Below are positions 16,639 to 30,914 of a stretch of 64,000 nt of DNA, one piece after another. Source of the stretch: Nocardioides luteus (GTDB lineage: Bacteria; Actinomycetota; Actinomycetes; Propionibacteriales; Nocardioidaceae); NCBI RefSeq assembly GCF_015752315.1, contig NZ_JADOVJ010000001.1:2782501-2846500 (forward strand), in the 5' to 3' direction. Positions within the stretch are counted from its first letter, which is position 1, and the number at the start of each line of letters is the position of its first letter. The notes beneath the pieces are model-generated. The model worked only from the letters and a program-made list of their open reading frames with translations, made no database searches and was not told where the DNA came from. A program made the position numbers and the translations under genes.

Positions 16639-17280
16639 TCAGACTCTGCCACGCGCTTTGAGGGCGGCGTACGCAAGCACCGCCTGAACGATCGGCGAGT
16701 CGGTCGCCTTGCCGGTGAGCACGGCGTCGAGGAGCTCCTCGAAGGGCACCCAGTGGACGCTCATCTCGGCCTCCTCGTGCTCGAGCTCGAAGCCGTCGCG
16801 GTCGGTGGCGGTCAGGCCGCGGGCGAGGAAGAAGTGGTGGATCTCCTCGGAGATCCCGGGCGAGGTGTAGGTCGAGAGCAACGGCGTCCACTCGGCCGCC
16901 TCGTGGGCGACCTCCTCACGCAGCTCGCGCACGGCGACGTCGAGCGGGTCCTCGCCGGGGTAGTCGATCAGGCCGGCGGGGAGCTCGACGAAACGTCGCT
17001 TGGCCGGGTGGCGGTACTGAGTGATCACCAGGGCGCGCTCCTCCTCGTCGAGCGCAAGCACGACCGCCGCTCCCGGGTGCTCGACGACGAGGCGGCGGAA
17101 CGGCTCCTCGTTCTCGTGGCCGGGGCGGTTGATCCGGTCCGCACGCAGCGCGACCACCCAGCCGTCGCGGTGGAGGTCCTCGCTCGAGGCGACCGGCCAG
17201 CTCTCCGGTACGTCCCACTCGGTGAGGGGGCCTTGGTCCAGCGGCACGGGCGTGTCGGAAATTCGTGCGTCCGATGTCAT
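16639..17280 (-). CDS. Nudix hydrolase, ADP-ribose pyrophosphatase type
   Basis: A 213-residue protein with a Nudix box ending GEDPLDVAVRELREEVA. The metal-binding REUxEE core is present, but the final glycine is alanine and the first loop has one extra residue. The upstream ELPAGLIDYPGEDP context is that of ADP-ribose pyrophosphatases (Rv1700-like). It probably hydrolyses ADP-ribose to AMP and ribose 5-phosphate. It is divergent from pepN with only 22 bases between start codons, and those bases form a palindrome. Confidence 0.9.
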   Translation of the reverse strand: MTSDARISDTPVPLDQGPLTEWDVPESWPVASSEDLHRDGWVVALRADRINRPGHENEEPFRRLVVEHPGAAVVLALDEEERALVITQYRHPAKRRFVELPAGLIDYPGEDPLDVAVRELREEVAHEAAEWTPLLSTYTSPGISEEIHHFFLARGLTATDRDGFELEHEEAEMSVHWVPFEELLDAVLTGKATDSPIVQAVLAYAALKARGRV

Positions 17281-17302
17281 GGCCCGAGGCTACCCTCGGG
17301 CC

Positions 17303-17305
<3 letters not shown>
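17278..17305. promoter_or_regulatory. Palindrome covering the whole Nudix/pepN divergent gap and both start codons
   Basis: CATGGCCCGAGG (17278-17289), CTAC, CCTCGGGCCATG (17294-17305): perfect 12-base arms. The two outer triplets are the Nudix ATG (complement of 17278-17280) and the pepN ATG (17303-17305). No ribosome site fits in the gap, so both transcripts may be leaderless or begin inside the opposite gene. Confidence 0.6.
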
Positions 17306-19734
<2,429 letters not shown>

Positions 19735-19741
<7 letters not shown>

Positions 19742-19764
19742 GATCGCGGGCTGTGAGATCGCGG
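19735..19764 (+). repeat. 15-base tandem repeat across the pepN stop codon
   Basis: GCTGTGAGATCGCGG occurs twice without a gap (19735-19749, 19750-19764). The first copy contains the pepN TGA and the second copies it into the 3' flank. It looks like a slippage duplication. Confidence 0.75.
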
Positions 19765-19847
19765 CTGGATCCGGGTCGAGAAGGTATGGCCCGGGAAGTC
19801 GCCGGGTACCCCCTGTGTCGTACGCAATCGAGAGGAGACGCGAGGAC

Positions 19848-20321
19848 ATGAGCACCATCGAGAAGAGCGTCCAGGTCGGGGTTCCGATCAGCACCGCGTA
19901 TGACCAGTGGACGCAGTTCGAGTCGTTCCCGCAGTTCATGGAGGGCGTCGAGTCCGTCCGGCAGCTCGACGACAAGCACCTGCACTGGAAGGCCGAGATC
20001 GGCGGCGTGACCCGTGAGTGGGACGCCGAGATCGTCGACCAGGTTCCCGACGACCGCATCACCTGGCGAGCCGTCGAGGGCACCAAGAACCAGGGCACCG
20101 TCTCGTTCACCGAGGACCCGATGAACAGGTCCACGAAGGTGACGCTGCACCTCGAGTACGAGCCCGAGGGCGCGGTCGAGAAGACCGGCGACGTCCTCAA
20201 GATCGTCGACATGAGGGCGAAGGGCGACCTCGAGCGGTTCAAGGACTTCATCGAGCACCGCGGCACCGAGACCGGCGCCTGGCGCGGCGAGGTGAAGCCG
20301 ACCGGCGAGGTCGACCACTGA
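19848..20321 (+). CDS. SRPBCC (START/Bet v1-like) cyclase/dehydrase family protein
   Basis: A 157-residue single-domain protein starting MSTIEKSVQVGVPISTAYDQW, a typical first strand and helix of the polyketide cyclase/dehydrase group. The FESFPQFMEGV segment follows, and the last third has a long helix (KGDLERFKDFIEHR). Members bind hydrophobic ligands; the ligand here is unknown. GAGGAGA precedes the ATG. It is a single-gene unit ending in the strong terminator at 20337-20368. Confidence 0.85.
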   Translation: MSTIEKSVQVGVPISTAYDQWTQFESFPQFMEGVESVRQLDDKHLHWKAEIGGVTREWDAEIVDQVPDDRITWRAVEGTKNQGTVSFTEDPMNRSTKVTLHLEYEPEGAVEKTGDVLKIVDMRAKGDLERFKDFIEHRGTETGAWRGEVKPTGEVDH

Positions 20322-20336
20322 GGGACCCGAAACGCC

Positions 20337-20368
20337 GAGCCCCTGGGACCGACAGGTCCCAGGGGCTC
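20337..20368. terminator. Bidirectional terminator between SRPBCC gene and pyrG
   Basis: GAGCCCCTGGGACC (20337-20350), loop GACA, GGTCCCAGGGGCTC (20355-20368): a perfect 14-base stem, followed on the + strand by GTCTCGTTCTTG. It lies between convergent genes and can serve both. Confidence 0.85.
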
Positions 20369-20396
20369 GTCTCGTTCTTGCTCAGCTCTGTGCTGC

Positions 20397-24070
<3,674 letters not shown>

Positions 24071-24130
24071 GTCCCGCCAATCCTCCCCCGGTATCCCGGC
24101 ACGTCCCCGGATCTCTCATCCGGCGAGTCG

Positions 24131-24205
24131 GTCGTCGTGGCGGCCGAATGCGTACGTTTGGTGGCCGAATCTGTCGTTGTGGCGTGTGTCGTTCGCCACA
24201 ACGAC
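24131..24205. repeat. Cluster of direct and inverted repeats between recN and steAB
   Basis: GTCGTTGTGGC (24173-24183) and GCCACAACGAC (24195-24205) are an 11-base inverted repeat with an 11-base loop. A near copy GTCGTCGTGGC lies at 24131-24141. GGCCGAAT follows twice between them (24142-24149 and 24163-24170). Possible terminator of recN or protein-binding array. Confidence 0.5.
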
Positions 24206-24240
24206 GGACTCGGCCGCCACAACTGAGGTCTCAGCTCGGC

Positions 24241-26004
24241 TCAGGCCTTCGCGGAGCGGGCGACCTCGAGGAGCTCGCGGGCGTGCGCGATGGCGGTGTC
24301 GGAGGCGGTCAGTCCCGCCAGCATCCGGGAGAGCTCTCGCTCGCGGGACTCGTCGTCGAGGACGGTGAGGCCGGAGCTGGTGACCACCCCGTCGCTGGTC
24401 TTCTCGACAGCCACGTGATGGTCGGCGAAGGCGGCGACCTGAGGCAGGTGGGTGACCACCAGGACTTGCGCCGTACGGGCCAGGTGGGCGAGGCGGCGGC
24501 CGATCTCGACCGCTGCGGTGCCACCGACACCTGCGTCGACCTCGTCGAAGACGAAGGTCGGGACCGGGCTGGTGGCGGCCAGGACCACCTCGATGGCCAG
24601 CATGACTCTGGAGAGCTCACCGCCGGAGGCGCCCTTGTGGAGCGGGCGGGGCTCGGAGCCGGTGTTGGCGGCCAGCAGCAGCTCGACCTCGTCCAGGCCG
24701 TTGGAGCCGTAGCGCAACCACCGACCTGTCTTGCCCGATCCGACCTTCAGCGGCGCGTGCGGCTCGTCCTCGGAGGCCGGCGCGTCGGTCTCCTTCTGCC
24801 GTACGTCGACCACCAGCCGGGCGTGCGGCATGGCCAGTCCGGTGAGCTCGTCGCTGACCGCCTTGGCCAGGGCGCCGGCGGCGTCGGTGCGGGCCGCCGA
24901 CAGCGCGAGGCCGGCCTCGGCGAGGGCGGCTCGCAGCCGCGTACGCTCGCTGCGGAGCTCCTCGATGCGGTCATCGTCGGAGTCGAGCTCGAGCAGGCGC
25001 TTGGCGCCGGTCTCGGCCCAGGCGAGCACCTCGTCGATGGTTTCGCCGTACTTCCGGGTCAGCGCGGTCAGGGCCGCGCGGCGCTCGGAGACCACGGACA
25101 GCCGGGCCGGGTCGGTCTCGATCGCGGTCGCGTAGGAGGCGACATCGGCGGCCAGGTCGGAGAGCAGGTAGGAGACCTCGGCGAGGCGGTCGGCCAGGGA
25201 GGCGGCCTCGGGGTCGTGGTCACGGACGCCGTCGAGGGACTGGCGGGCGGCCGAGATCGCACCCAGCGCGTCGGGGGCGTCGACCTCGGAGGAGAGCGCC
25301 TCGCGGGCCTGCTCAGCGGCGGTGCGCAGCGTGTCGGCGTAGCCGAGCCGCTCCTCCTCCTGGGCGAGGGTGACGTCCTCGCCGGGCTCGGGCGTCACCG
25401 CTTCGACCTCGCCGAGGCCGAAGCGGAGCAGGTCGGCCTCCTGTGCCCGCTCACGGGCATGGGTGGTGACCTCGTCGAGCTCGCGCTCGACCTTCTGGAG
25501 CTGGCTGTGGAGGTCGCCGTAGGCGGCGAGAAGCTTGGCGACGGGCTCGCCACCGAAGCGGTCGAGCGAGTCGCGCTGGGCGCGTGGCTGCAGCAGCCGG
25601 TGCTGGTCGGACTGGCCGTGGACGGCGACGAGCGGCGAGGTCACCGAGCCCAGGGTGGCGACCGGGACGGTCGCTCCCCCGACGTAGGCCCGGGCACGTC
25701 CTTCGGCGGCCACGGTGCGGGCGACGAGGACGCGGCCCTCCTCGACCTCTCCCCCGGCCTCCTCGGTCGCGTCGACGACGGCGGGCAGCGACCGGGCGTC
25801 GATGACGCCCTCGACCCGGGCCGCCTTCTTGCCCTTGCGGACCGAGCCGGCATCGCCTCGGCCACCGAGCAGCAGCCCGAGCGCGGTCACGATCATCGTC
25901 TTGCCGGCACCGGTCTCGCCGGTCACCACGGTCAGTCCTGGTCCGAGCTCCAGGGTCGAGGACTCGATGATCCCGAGTCCGGAGATCCTGATCTCCTCAA
26001 GCAT
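24241..26004 (-). CDS. recN: DNA repair protein RecN
   Basis: A 587-residue SMC-like ATPase for double-strand break repair. Walker A is in VTGETGAGKTM near the N-terminus. A long coiled-coil middle (about 150-350) is followed by the ABC signature (GASGGELSRVMLA) and Walker B (FVFDEVDAGVGG). Length is normal. The ATG at 26004 overlaps the nadK end by 8 bases, the conserved tlyA-nadK-recN arrangement. Confidence 0.97.
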   Translation of the reverse strand: MLEEIRISGLGIIESSTLELGPGLTVVTGETGAGKTMIVTALGLLLGGRGDAGSVRKGKKAARVEGVIDARSLPAVVDATEEAGGEVEEGRVLVARTVAAEGRARAYVGGATVPVATLGSVTSPLVAVHGQSDQHRLLQPRAQRDSLDRFGGEPVAKLLAAYGDLHSQLQKVERELDEVTTHARERAQEADLLRFGLGEVEAVTPEPGEDVTLAQEEERLGYADTLRTAAEQAREALSSEVDAPDALGAISAARQSLDGVRDHDPEAASLADRLAEVSYLLSDLAADVASYATAIETDPARLSVVSERRAALTALTRKYGETIDEVLAWAETGAKRLLELDSDDDRIEELRSERTRLRAALAEAGLALSAARTDAAGALAKAVSDELTGLAMPHARLVVDVRQKETDAPASEDEPHAPLKVGSGKTGRWLRYGSNGLDEVELLLAANTGSEPRPLHKGASGGELSRVMLAIEVVLAATSPVPTFVFDEVDAGVGGTAAVEIGRRLAHLARTAQVLVVTHLPQVAAFADHHVAVEKTSDGVVTSSGLTVLDDESRERELSRMLAGLTASDTAIAHARELLEVARSAKA

Positions 26005-26986
26005 GCTCGCCTCCGTTCATCCTGAACGGACGCCGTTCCGCGGCGCCTCGCCATCCCTCCACAGACAGTCCGAACTTCCGCACCAGGCGATCCGTGAACG
26101 GGGCCTGGTGCAGGCGGACGAGTCTGACAGGCTCCACCCCCCGGGTGACCTCGATCCGGGCACCCGGGCCCAGGTCGTAGGAGCGCCGGCCGTCGCACCA
26201 GAGCACCCCGGCGCCGTCGGCCCGGGTGATCACCTCGACGGCGAGGACCGAGGTCGGCGCGACCACCATCGGCCGCGCGAACAGCGCGTGGGCGCTGATC
26301 GGGGTCAGCAGCAGCGCCTCGACGCCGGGCCACACGACCGGGCCGCCGGCGGAGAAGTTGTAGGCCGTCGAGCCGGTCGGGGTCGCGCAGACGACGCCGT
26401 CGCAGCCCCACCTCGACAGCGGCCGGCCGTCGATCTCGACGACGACCTCGAGCATCCGCTCCCGCGAGGCCTTCTCGACGCTGGCCTCGTTGACCGCGAA
26501 CGTACGGAACACCTTCTGACCGTCCTCGAAGACGCTGACCTCGAGCGCGAGCCGGTCCTCGGAGGTGTAGCGGCGCTGCACGATCGCCTCGATCGTCGAC
26601 TCGACGTCGTCGTACTCCGCCTCCGCGAGGAACCCGACATGTCCCAGGTTGACCCCGAGCACCGGGGTGCGGTGGGGCTGGACGATCTCGGCGGCGCGCA
26701 GGATGGTGCCGTCACCGCCGATGACCAGCGCCAGCTCGCAGTCGCTGCTGGCGTCGTGCTCGTCGGCGGCCAGCTCGAGCTTCGGCTCGTAGGCGGCCGG
26801 GTCGATGCCGAGGTCGGCGGCCTCGGTGGCCAGCATCCTCACCACGATGCCGTGGACCGCGAGCGACTTGGCACAGGCGAGACCGACCTCGCGGGCCTCC
26901 TCGCGCCCGGTGTGGATGAGCATGAGGACACGCCGGACCTCGGCTGGGTCCACAGGCGCTGGGTCCACGGCGGAGGTATCGGTCAC
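25997..26986 (-). CDS. nadK: NAD kinase
   Basis: ATP- or polyphosphate-dependent phosphorylation of NAD to NADP. The 329-residue protein has the GGDG motif (VIGGDGTILRAA), the NE motif (VNEASVEKASRER), and CATPTGSTAYNFSAGGP, all diagnostic. The first 18 residues are acidic and variable. The GTG start at 26986 overlaps the tlyA stop as GTGA, and its end overlaps recN. Confidence 0.97.
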   Translation of the reverse strand: MTDTSAVDPAPVDPAEVRRVLMLIHTGREEAREVGLACAKSLAVHGIVVRMLATEAADLGIDPAAYEPKLELAADEHDASSDCELALVIGGDGTILRAAEIVQPHRTPVLGVNLGHVGFLAEAEYDDVESTIEAIVQRRYTSEDRLALEVSVFEDGQKVFRTFAVNEASVEKASRERMLEVVVEIDGRPLSRWGCDGVVCATPTGSTAYNFSAGGPVVWPGVEALLLTPISAHALFARPMVVAPTSVLAVEVITRADGAGVLWCDGRRSYDLGPGARIEVTRGVEPVRLVRLHQAPFTDRLVRKFGLSVEGWRGAAERRPFRMNGGEHA

Positions 26987-27846
26987 GGATCAACCTTCTC
27001 AGACGGCACCGACACTTCCCGGACGGCATGGTTCTCCAGGCCGCGCTGTTCGCGCACGGCCTCCTCGATCTCGGCCTCGCCGACGGCGGCCTCGCCGCGG
27101 CGCAGCCAGAGGAAGAACTCCACGTTGCCCGAGGGGCCCGGGAGCGGGCTGGTGGTGACCGCGCGCGCACCCCAGCCGCGCTTGGCGGCGGCCGCCGCCA
27201 CGGCGTTGACGGCCTCGGCCCGCAGCACCGGGTCGCGGACCACGCCGCCCTTGCCGACCCGGTCCTTGCCGACCTCGAACTGCGGCTTGACCATCAGCGC
27301 GAGGTCGCCGTCGGGACTGGTGACCCCGATCAGCGCGTCGAGGACGAGCTCGAGGGAGATGAAGGAGAGGTCGCCGACGACGACGTCGACGGGTTCGCCG
27401 ACCACGTCGAGGGAGAGGTCGCGGATGTTGGTGCGGTCGTGGACGACGACCCGCTCGTCCTGCTGCAGCCTCCAGGCGAGCTGGCCGTAGCCGACATCGA
27501 CGGCGACGACCTCTCGGGCGTCGTTGCGAAGCAGTACGTCGGTGAACCCGCCCGTCGAGGCGCCGGCGTCCAGGCAGCGGCGGCCCGCGACCGAGAGCCC
27601 GAGCGGCTTGAACGCGGCGAGCGCCCCGGCCAGCTTGTGGCCCCCGCGGGAGACGAAGTCGGGGCGGTCGGGGTCCTCGGTGACCACGATGGCGACGTCG
27701 GTGGTGACGCCGGTGGCCGGCTTGGTGGCGCGGTTTCCGGAGACGGTGACGCGGCCGGCGGCGATCAGCTCGCTGGCGTGCTCACGGGATCGGGCCAGCT
27801 TGCGGCGGACCAGCTCGGCGTCGAGACGCAGGCGGCGAGGAGGCAT
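26983..27846 (-). CDS. tlyA: TlyA-type 16S/23S rRNA 2'-O-methyltransferase
   Basis: A 287-residue protein that methylates cytidines in 16S and 23S rRNA (the modification that sensitises mycobacteria to capreomycin). An N-terminal S4 domain (RLDAELVRRKLARSREHASELI) is followed by an FtsJ-like methyltransferase domain with its SAM motif in CLDAGASTGGFTDVLL and later VVGDLSFISL. The ATG at 27846 lies 11 bases after the upstream small gene. It couples to nadK. Confidence 0.95.
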   Translation of the reverse strand: MPPRRLRLDAELVRRKLARSREHASELIAAGRVTVSGNRATKPATGVTTDVAIVVTEDPDRPDFVSRGGHKLAGALAAFKPLGLSVAGRRCLDAGASTGGFTDVLLRNDAREVVAVDVGYGQLAWRLQQDERVVVHDRTNIRDLSLDVVGEPVDVVVGDLSFISLELVLDALIGVTSPDGDLALMVKPQFEVGKDRVGKGGVVRDPVLRAEAVNAVAAAAAKRGWGARAVTTSPLPGPSGNVEFFLWLRRGEAAVGEAEIEEAVREQRGLENHAVREVSVPSEKVDP

Positions 27847-27857
27847 GCGCTCGCCTC

Positions 27858-28124
27858 TCAGGGCTGGTCGGTCGGCCGCGGATCACCGGACGCCGCGGCG
27901 ATCCGGGCCATCGCGTCGTGGGCCTCGGTGTCGGGGTCCAGGGCGCGGCGCAGCTCGGTGTGGGCGGCCTCGAAGACGCTGACGTGCTCGGTCAGGGGCA
28001 GCTCGTCGAGCCGGTCGAGCGACTCGAGGACCGCGTCGACGCGCGCGACACCGGTGTGCGGCGCCGTGCCGGCGCCACCCAGCCCGGCCGGGGCCGGAGT
28101 CTCGTCGAAGTGCTGCTCGCTCAT
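27858..28124 (-). CDS. 88-residue protein conserved in position between HAD phosphatase and tlyA
   Basis: The ATG at 28124 overlaps the HAD stop as ATGA. The first 28 residues are low-complexity. The rest reads as one long amphipathic helical region (VDAVLESLDRLDELPLTEHV, then FEAAHTELRRAL). Its site matches that of the small gene Rv1693 in M. tuberculosis; sequence similarity was not tested. It may be a coiled-coil protein. Function unknown. Confidence 0.75.
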   Translation of the reverse strand: MSEQHFDETPAPAGLGGAGTAPHTGVARVDAVLESLDRLDELPLTEHVSVFEAAHTELRRALDPDTEAHDAMARIAAASGDPRPTDQP

Positions 28125-29170
28125 GGGGCTGAGACTACCGTCCCGCCGTCGGCATCCGGGCGAGGCGGCACGGCCTGTGCGCCGATCGTGACCGCCGTCC
28201 CGGTGGCGTCCAGGTGTGACCAGGCGCTGGTCGCGGCGACCCGCCACCAGTCGTCGGTGCTTCCCTGGCCGGTGACGCGCAGCTCGCCGTCGCGTACCTC
28301 TGCCGTCCAGCCGGCGAGCCGTGCCGTCGTGCCGTCGCTCTCCGGGGCGGCGTGGGGCTCCAGCAGCCCGCGCAGGTCGGAGGAGATATAGGCCGGCCGC
28401 CGCTGCGGCTCGGCCGCGACCAGATCTTCGAGTCCGGTCACCCCGGTGAGCACGAGCAGCGTGTCGATGCCGGCGTTGTGGCCGCCCTCGATGTCGGTGT
28501 CGAGCCGGTCGCCGACCATCAGCGGGCGCTCGGCCTCGGTGCGCCGGATGGTCTCCTCGAGCAACGGCCGCGACGGCTTGCCCGCCACCACGGGCTCGAC
28601 ACCGGAGAATCGGCGCAGGGTGTCGACCAGGACGCCGTGGCCCGGCGCGATCCCGAAGGCGGCCGGGAAGGTCATGTCGGTGTTGCTGGCGACCCAGAAG
28701 AGACCGTCCTTGATCCGGACCGCCGCCCGCAGGATGTCCTTCCACAGCAGCTCGGGGTTGTAGCCCGTCACGATCGCCTCGGCGTCCTCGTCGACGGCCA
28801 CCGGCACCAGGCCGACTGCCTCGATCGGCTCGCGGAGCCCGGCTGCACCCAGGTTGACCACCTTCGCACCCGGGTCGAGACGCTCGGCGAGAACATGAGC
28901 GGCGGCCTGCGCCGAGGTGACCACGTCCTCGGCGGTCGCCTCGATCCCCAAATTCTGGATGTTCGCGGCGACCTTGGCCGGAGTCCTGGCGGCGTTGTTG
29001 GTGATGAACGCCAGGTGCAGCCCGGCCTCACGCGCCGCGGCGAGCGCCTCGGGGGCGCGCGGGACCGCGGCACCACCGATGTAGACCACTCCGTCGAGGT
29101 CGAGCATCGCCACGTCGTAGACCGAGGCGAGCGTCTGTTCTGAGCCCTTCAACTGATGGCCGGTCAGCAC
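28121..29170 (-). CDS. HAD-IIA sugar/glycerol-3-phosphate phosphatase
   Basis: A 349-residue NagD-like HAD phosphatase. The nucleophile motif is DLDGV (MLDLDGVVYIG), motif II is FITNNAARTP, the lysine lies in AGKPSRPLLEE, and motif IV is MVGDRLDTDIEGGHNAG. About 80 extra residues at the C-terminus (TARLAGWTAEVRDGELRVTG onward) correspond to the GNAT-like extension described for the M. tuberculosis homologue Rv1692, a glycerol-3-phosphate phosphatase in lipid recycling. GTG 29170 was chosen for its AAGGA site six bases upstream; a GTG at 29212 would leave little room for the divergent neighbour. Confidence 0.87.
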   Translation of the reverse strand: MLTGHQLKGSEQTLASVYDVAMLDLDGVVYIGGAAVPRAPEALAAAREAGLHLAFITNNAARTPAKVAANIQNLGIEATAEDVVTSAQAAAHVLAERLDPGAKVVNLGAAGLREPIEAVGLVPVAVDEDAEAIVTGYNPELLWKDILRAAVRIKDGLFWVASNTDMTFPAAFGIAPGHGVLVDTLRRFSGVEPVVAGKPSRPLLEETIRRTEAERPLMVGDRLDTDIEGGHNAGIDTLLVLTGVTGLEDLVAAEPQRRPAYISSDLRGLLEPHAAPESDGTTARLAGWTAEVRDGELRVTGQGSTDDWWRVAATSAWSHLDATGTAVTIGAQAVPPRPDADGGTVVSAP

Positions 29171-29235
29171 ACGGAGTTCCTTACTCTGAGTCGGGGGTTC
29201 GGCGAATGGCACCAGTGTGACCCTACGATGTGCGG

Positions 29236-30396
29236 ATGGACGATACGGGTGTGGTCAGGGCGCCGTACCTGGGGCGTCCGCTGCGCCTGGAGCCTTTTCG
29301 AGCACTCTCGCTGGCGCCGTCCCGGATCGGTGACCCGACCTCGGCACGGCTCTACTCACGGCCCTATCGCGGCGTCGCGTCCCGGATCAGCTCATGGCTG
29401 GCACGTGGCGACCTGCGCGAGCATCGCGACCTGGCGCTCTACCTGCACGAGTACACCGCGGCCGGGATCACCGTGCGTGGCGTCGTCGGGATCCTCGACG
29501 TCTCGCACCGCACCGACGAGCCCGGCGAGGCCGCCGTGCTCCCCCACGAGGGCGTACGCACCGCGCAGGCCGAGCAGCTCGCCTCTCGGATGCGGCAGAT
29601 GAGAGTGCACCCGGCTCCGATCCTGCTCACCTACCACGCGCCCGACGGCGTCGCCGCGCTGCTCGACCGGGTGCAGACCAGCCCTCCCGAGGAGCAGTAC
29701 GACGACCACGGCGGTCAGCACCATCGGGTCTGGGCGATCACCGACGAGGCGCTGATCGGGCAACTGCGCACGGCCTGGGCGAGTCAGCAGGCGCTGATCG
29801 CCGACGGACACCACCGTTACGCGGCGTACGCCGAACTCCAAGGGGTCGCCGAGCCGGGCGGCTCCACCGCGACGGACTTCGGTTTGGCGATGCTCATCGA
29901 CCAGGACGACACGCCGTTGCAGCTCGGAGCGATCCACCGCGTGCTCGCCGGGGTGAACCTGCGCGACCTACGGGCCGCGGCCGAGGCCGTCGGAGCCGAG
30001 TGGACCGCTGGTGGCCGTGACGCCGCGCTGGGCAGGCTCGGGCCGGGCGTGATCGTGGTCAGCGACGGCCGTGGCTGGGCCACGCTCGAGGTCGACACCT
30101 CCGAGAGCCCGATCACCGGCGACGTCGGCTACCTGCACGACCGAGTCCTCCCGGAGCTGCGCCGGCAGCCGTCGCGGGTGCTGCACGCCCATCAGGTCGA
30201 TGCCGCGCTGAAGCGGGCCCGCCCGGGTCGCGACGTCGCGGTGCTGCTGGCGGCGCCCACGTTCGACACCATCCTCTCCTCCGCCTCGATCGGTCAGCTG
30301 CTCCCGGAGAAGGCGACCTCCTTCCAGCCCAAGCCGCACCCCGGCGTGCTCATCCGGCTTCTCGATGCCGTCCGGCTGGAGAAGTCGCGGCACTAG
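29236..30396 (+). CDS. DUF1015 family protein
   Basis: A 386-residue protein of the DUF1015 family (HTH-containing/SerK-like fold). Hallmarks are the N-terminal PFRALSLAPSRIGDPTSARLYSRPY, LIADGHHRYAAYAEL in the middle, and the C-terminal ATSFQPKPHPGVLIRLL. The archaeal relative SerK is an ADP-dependent free-serine kinase; whether this protein is a kinase is unknown. ATG 29236 was chosen over GTG 29230; neither has a ribosome site, suggesting a leaderless message. It is divergent from the HAD gene and convergent with the OB-fold gene, overlapping it by 4 bases. Confidence 0.82.
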   Translation: MDDTGVVRAPYLGRPLRLEPFRALSLAPSRIGDPTSARLYSRPYRGVASRISSWLARGDLREHRDLALYLHEYTAAGITVRGVVGILDVSHRTDEPGEAAVLPHEGVRTAQAEQLASRMRQMRVHPAPILLTYHAPDGVAALLDRVQTSPPEEQYDDHGGQHHRVWAITDEALIGQLRTAWASQQALIADGHHRYAAYAELQGVAEPGGSTATDFGLAMLIDQDDTPLQLGAIHRVLAGVNLRDLRAAAEAVGAEWTAGGRDAALGRLGPGVIVVSDGRGWATLEVDTSESPITGDVGYLHDRVLPELRRQPSRVLHAHQVDAALKRARPGRDVAVLLAAPTFDTILSSASIGQLLPEKATSFQPKPHPGVLIRLLDAVRLEKSRH

Positions 30397-30812
30397 CTCG
30401 CCTGCCTCGTCGCCGCGGCGGCACGACTCACCCGTCTGGCGGTCAGCACCTCGACCTCGGTCATCGACTGCAGACGTCCGCCGGTCTTGAAGAACCGGCG
30501 GCGCAGGGAGCCGTTGACCTCGATCACGTCACCGACCTGCCAGGTCATCGCCGCCCGCCGGACGCGGGCGACCCAGGTGTGACATTCGAGCGCATCGATC
30601 TGCACCCGGCTCCCCCGGCGTTTGTCGCGTGGCCTGTTCACCACCACCCGGAACGCGGTGAGCTGGTCACCGCTCGGCAGATCCCTCTCCTCCGCGGCCA
30701 GCGACAGCCGGCCGATCAGCCGCACCTCGTTGACCGTCGCCAGCCCGCCGGCCGGCCCCATCCGCTCGCCATCGTCCGGTGATGGCTCCTTCTCTACCCT
30801 TGCGACCGTCAT
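30393..30812 (-). CDS. Single-stranded DNA-binding (OB-fold) protein
   Basis: A 139-residue protein with an SSB-type OB fold from about residue 25: VNEVRLIGRLSLAAEERDLPSG, then LTAFRVVVNRP and WQVGDVIEVNGSLRRRFFKTGG. It lacks the acidic DDDIPF-type tail used by SSB to recruit partners, ending instead in a basic/alanine tail, so it is not the housekeeping SSB. It may be an accessory SsbB-like protein. ATG 30812 has GGAGG eight bases upstream. Confidence 0.78.
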   Translation of the reverse strand: MTVARVEKEPSPDDGERMGPAGGLATVNEVRLIGRLSLAAEERDLPSGDQLTAFRVVVNRPRDKRRGSRVQIDALECHTWVARVRRAAMTWQVGDVIEVNGSLRRRFFKTGGRLQSMTEVEVLTARRVSRAAAATRQAS

Positions 30813-30914
30813 CTCGATCACCTCCGACCACCAGCCTGGTCGGGAGCACCGACAGTTCCGCCCGGGTCCACGCGGCCTGTGGACAACCTCGGTCCGAACC
30901 GGGCCTGTGGATGG

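Noticed and set aside
29170..29212. Longer start for the HAD phosphatase at GTG 29212
   Set aside because: The extra 14 residues are not family-like and a good ribosome site precedes the GTG at 29170.
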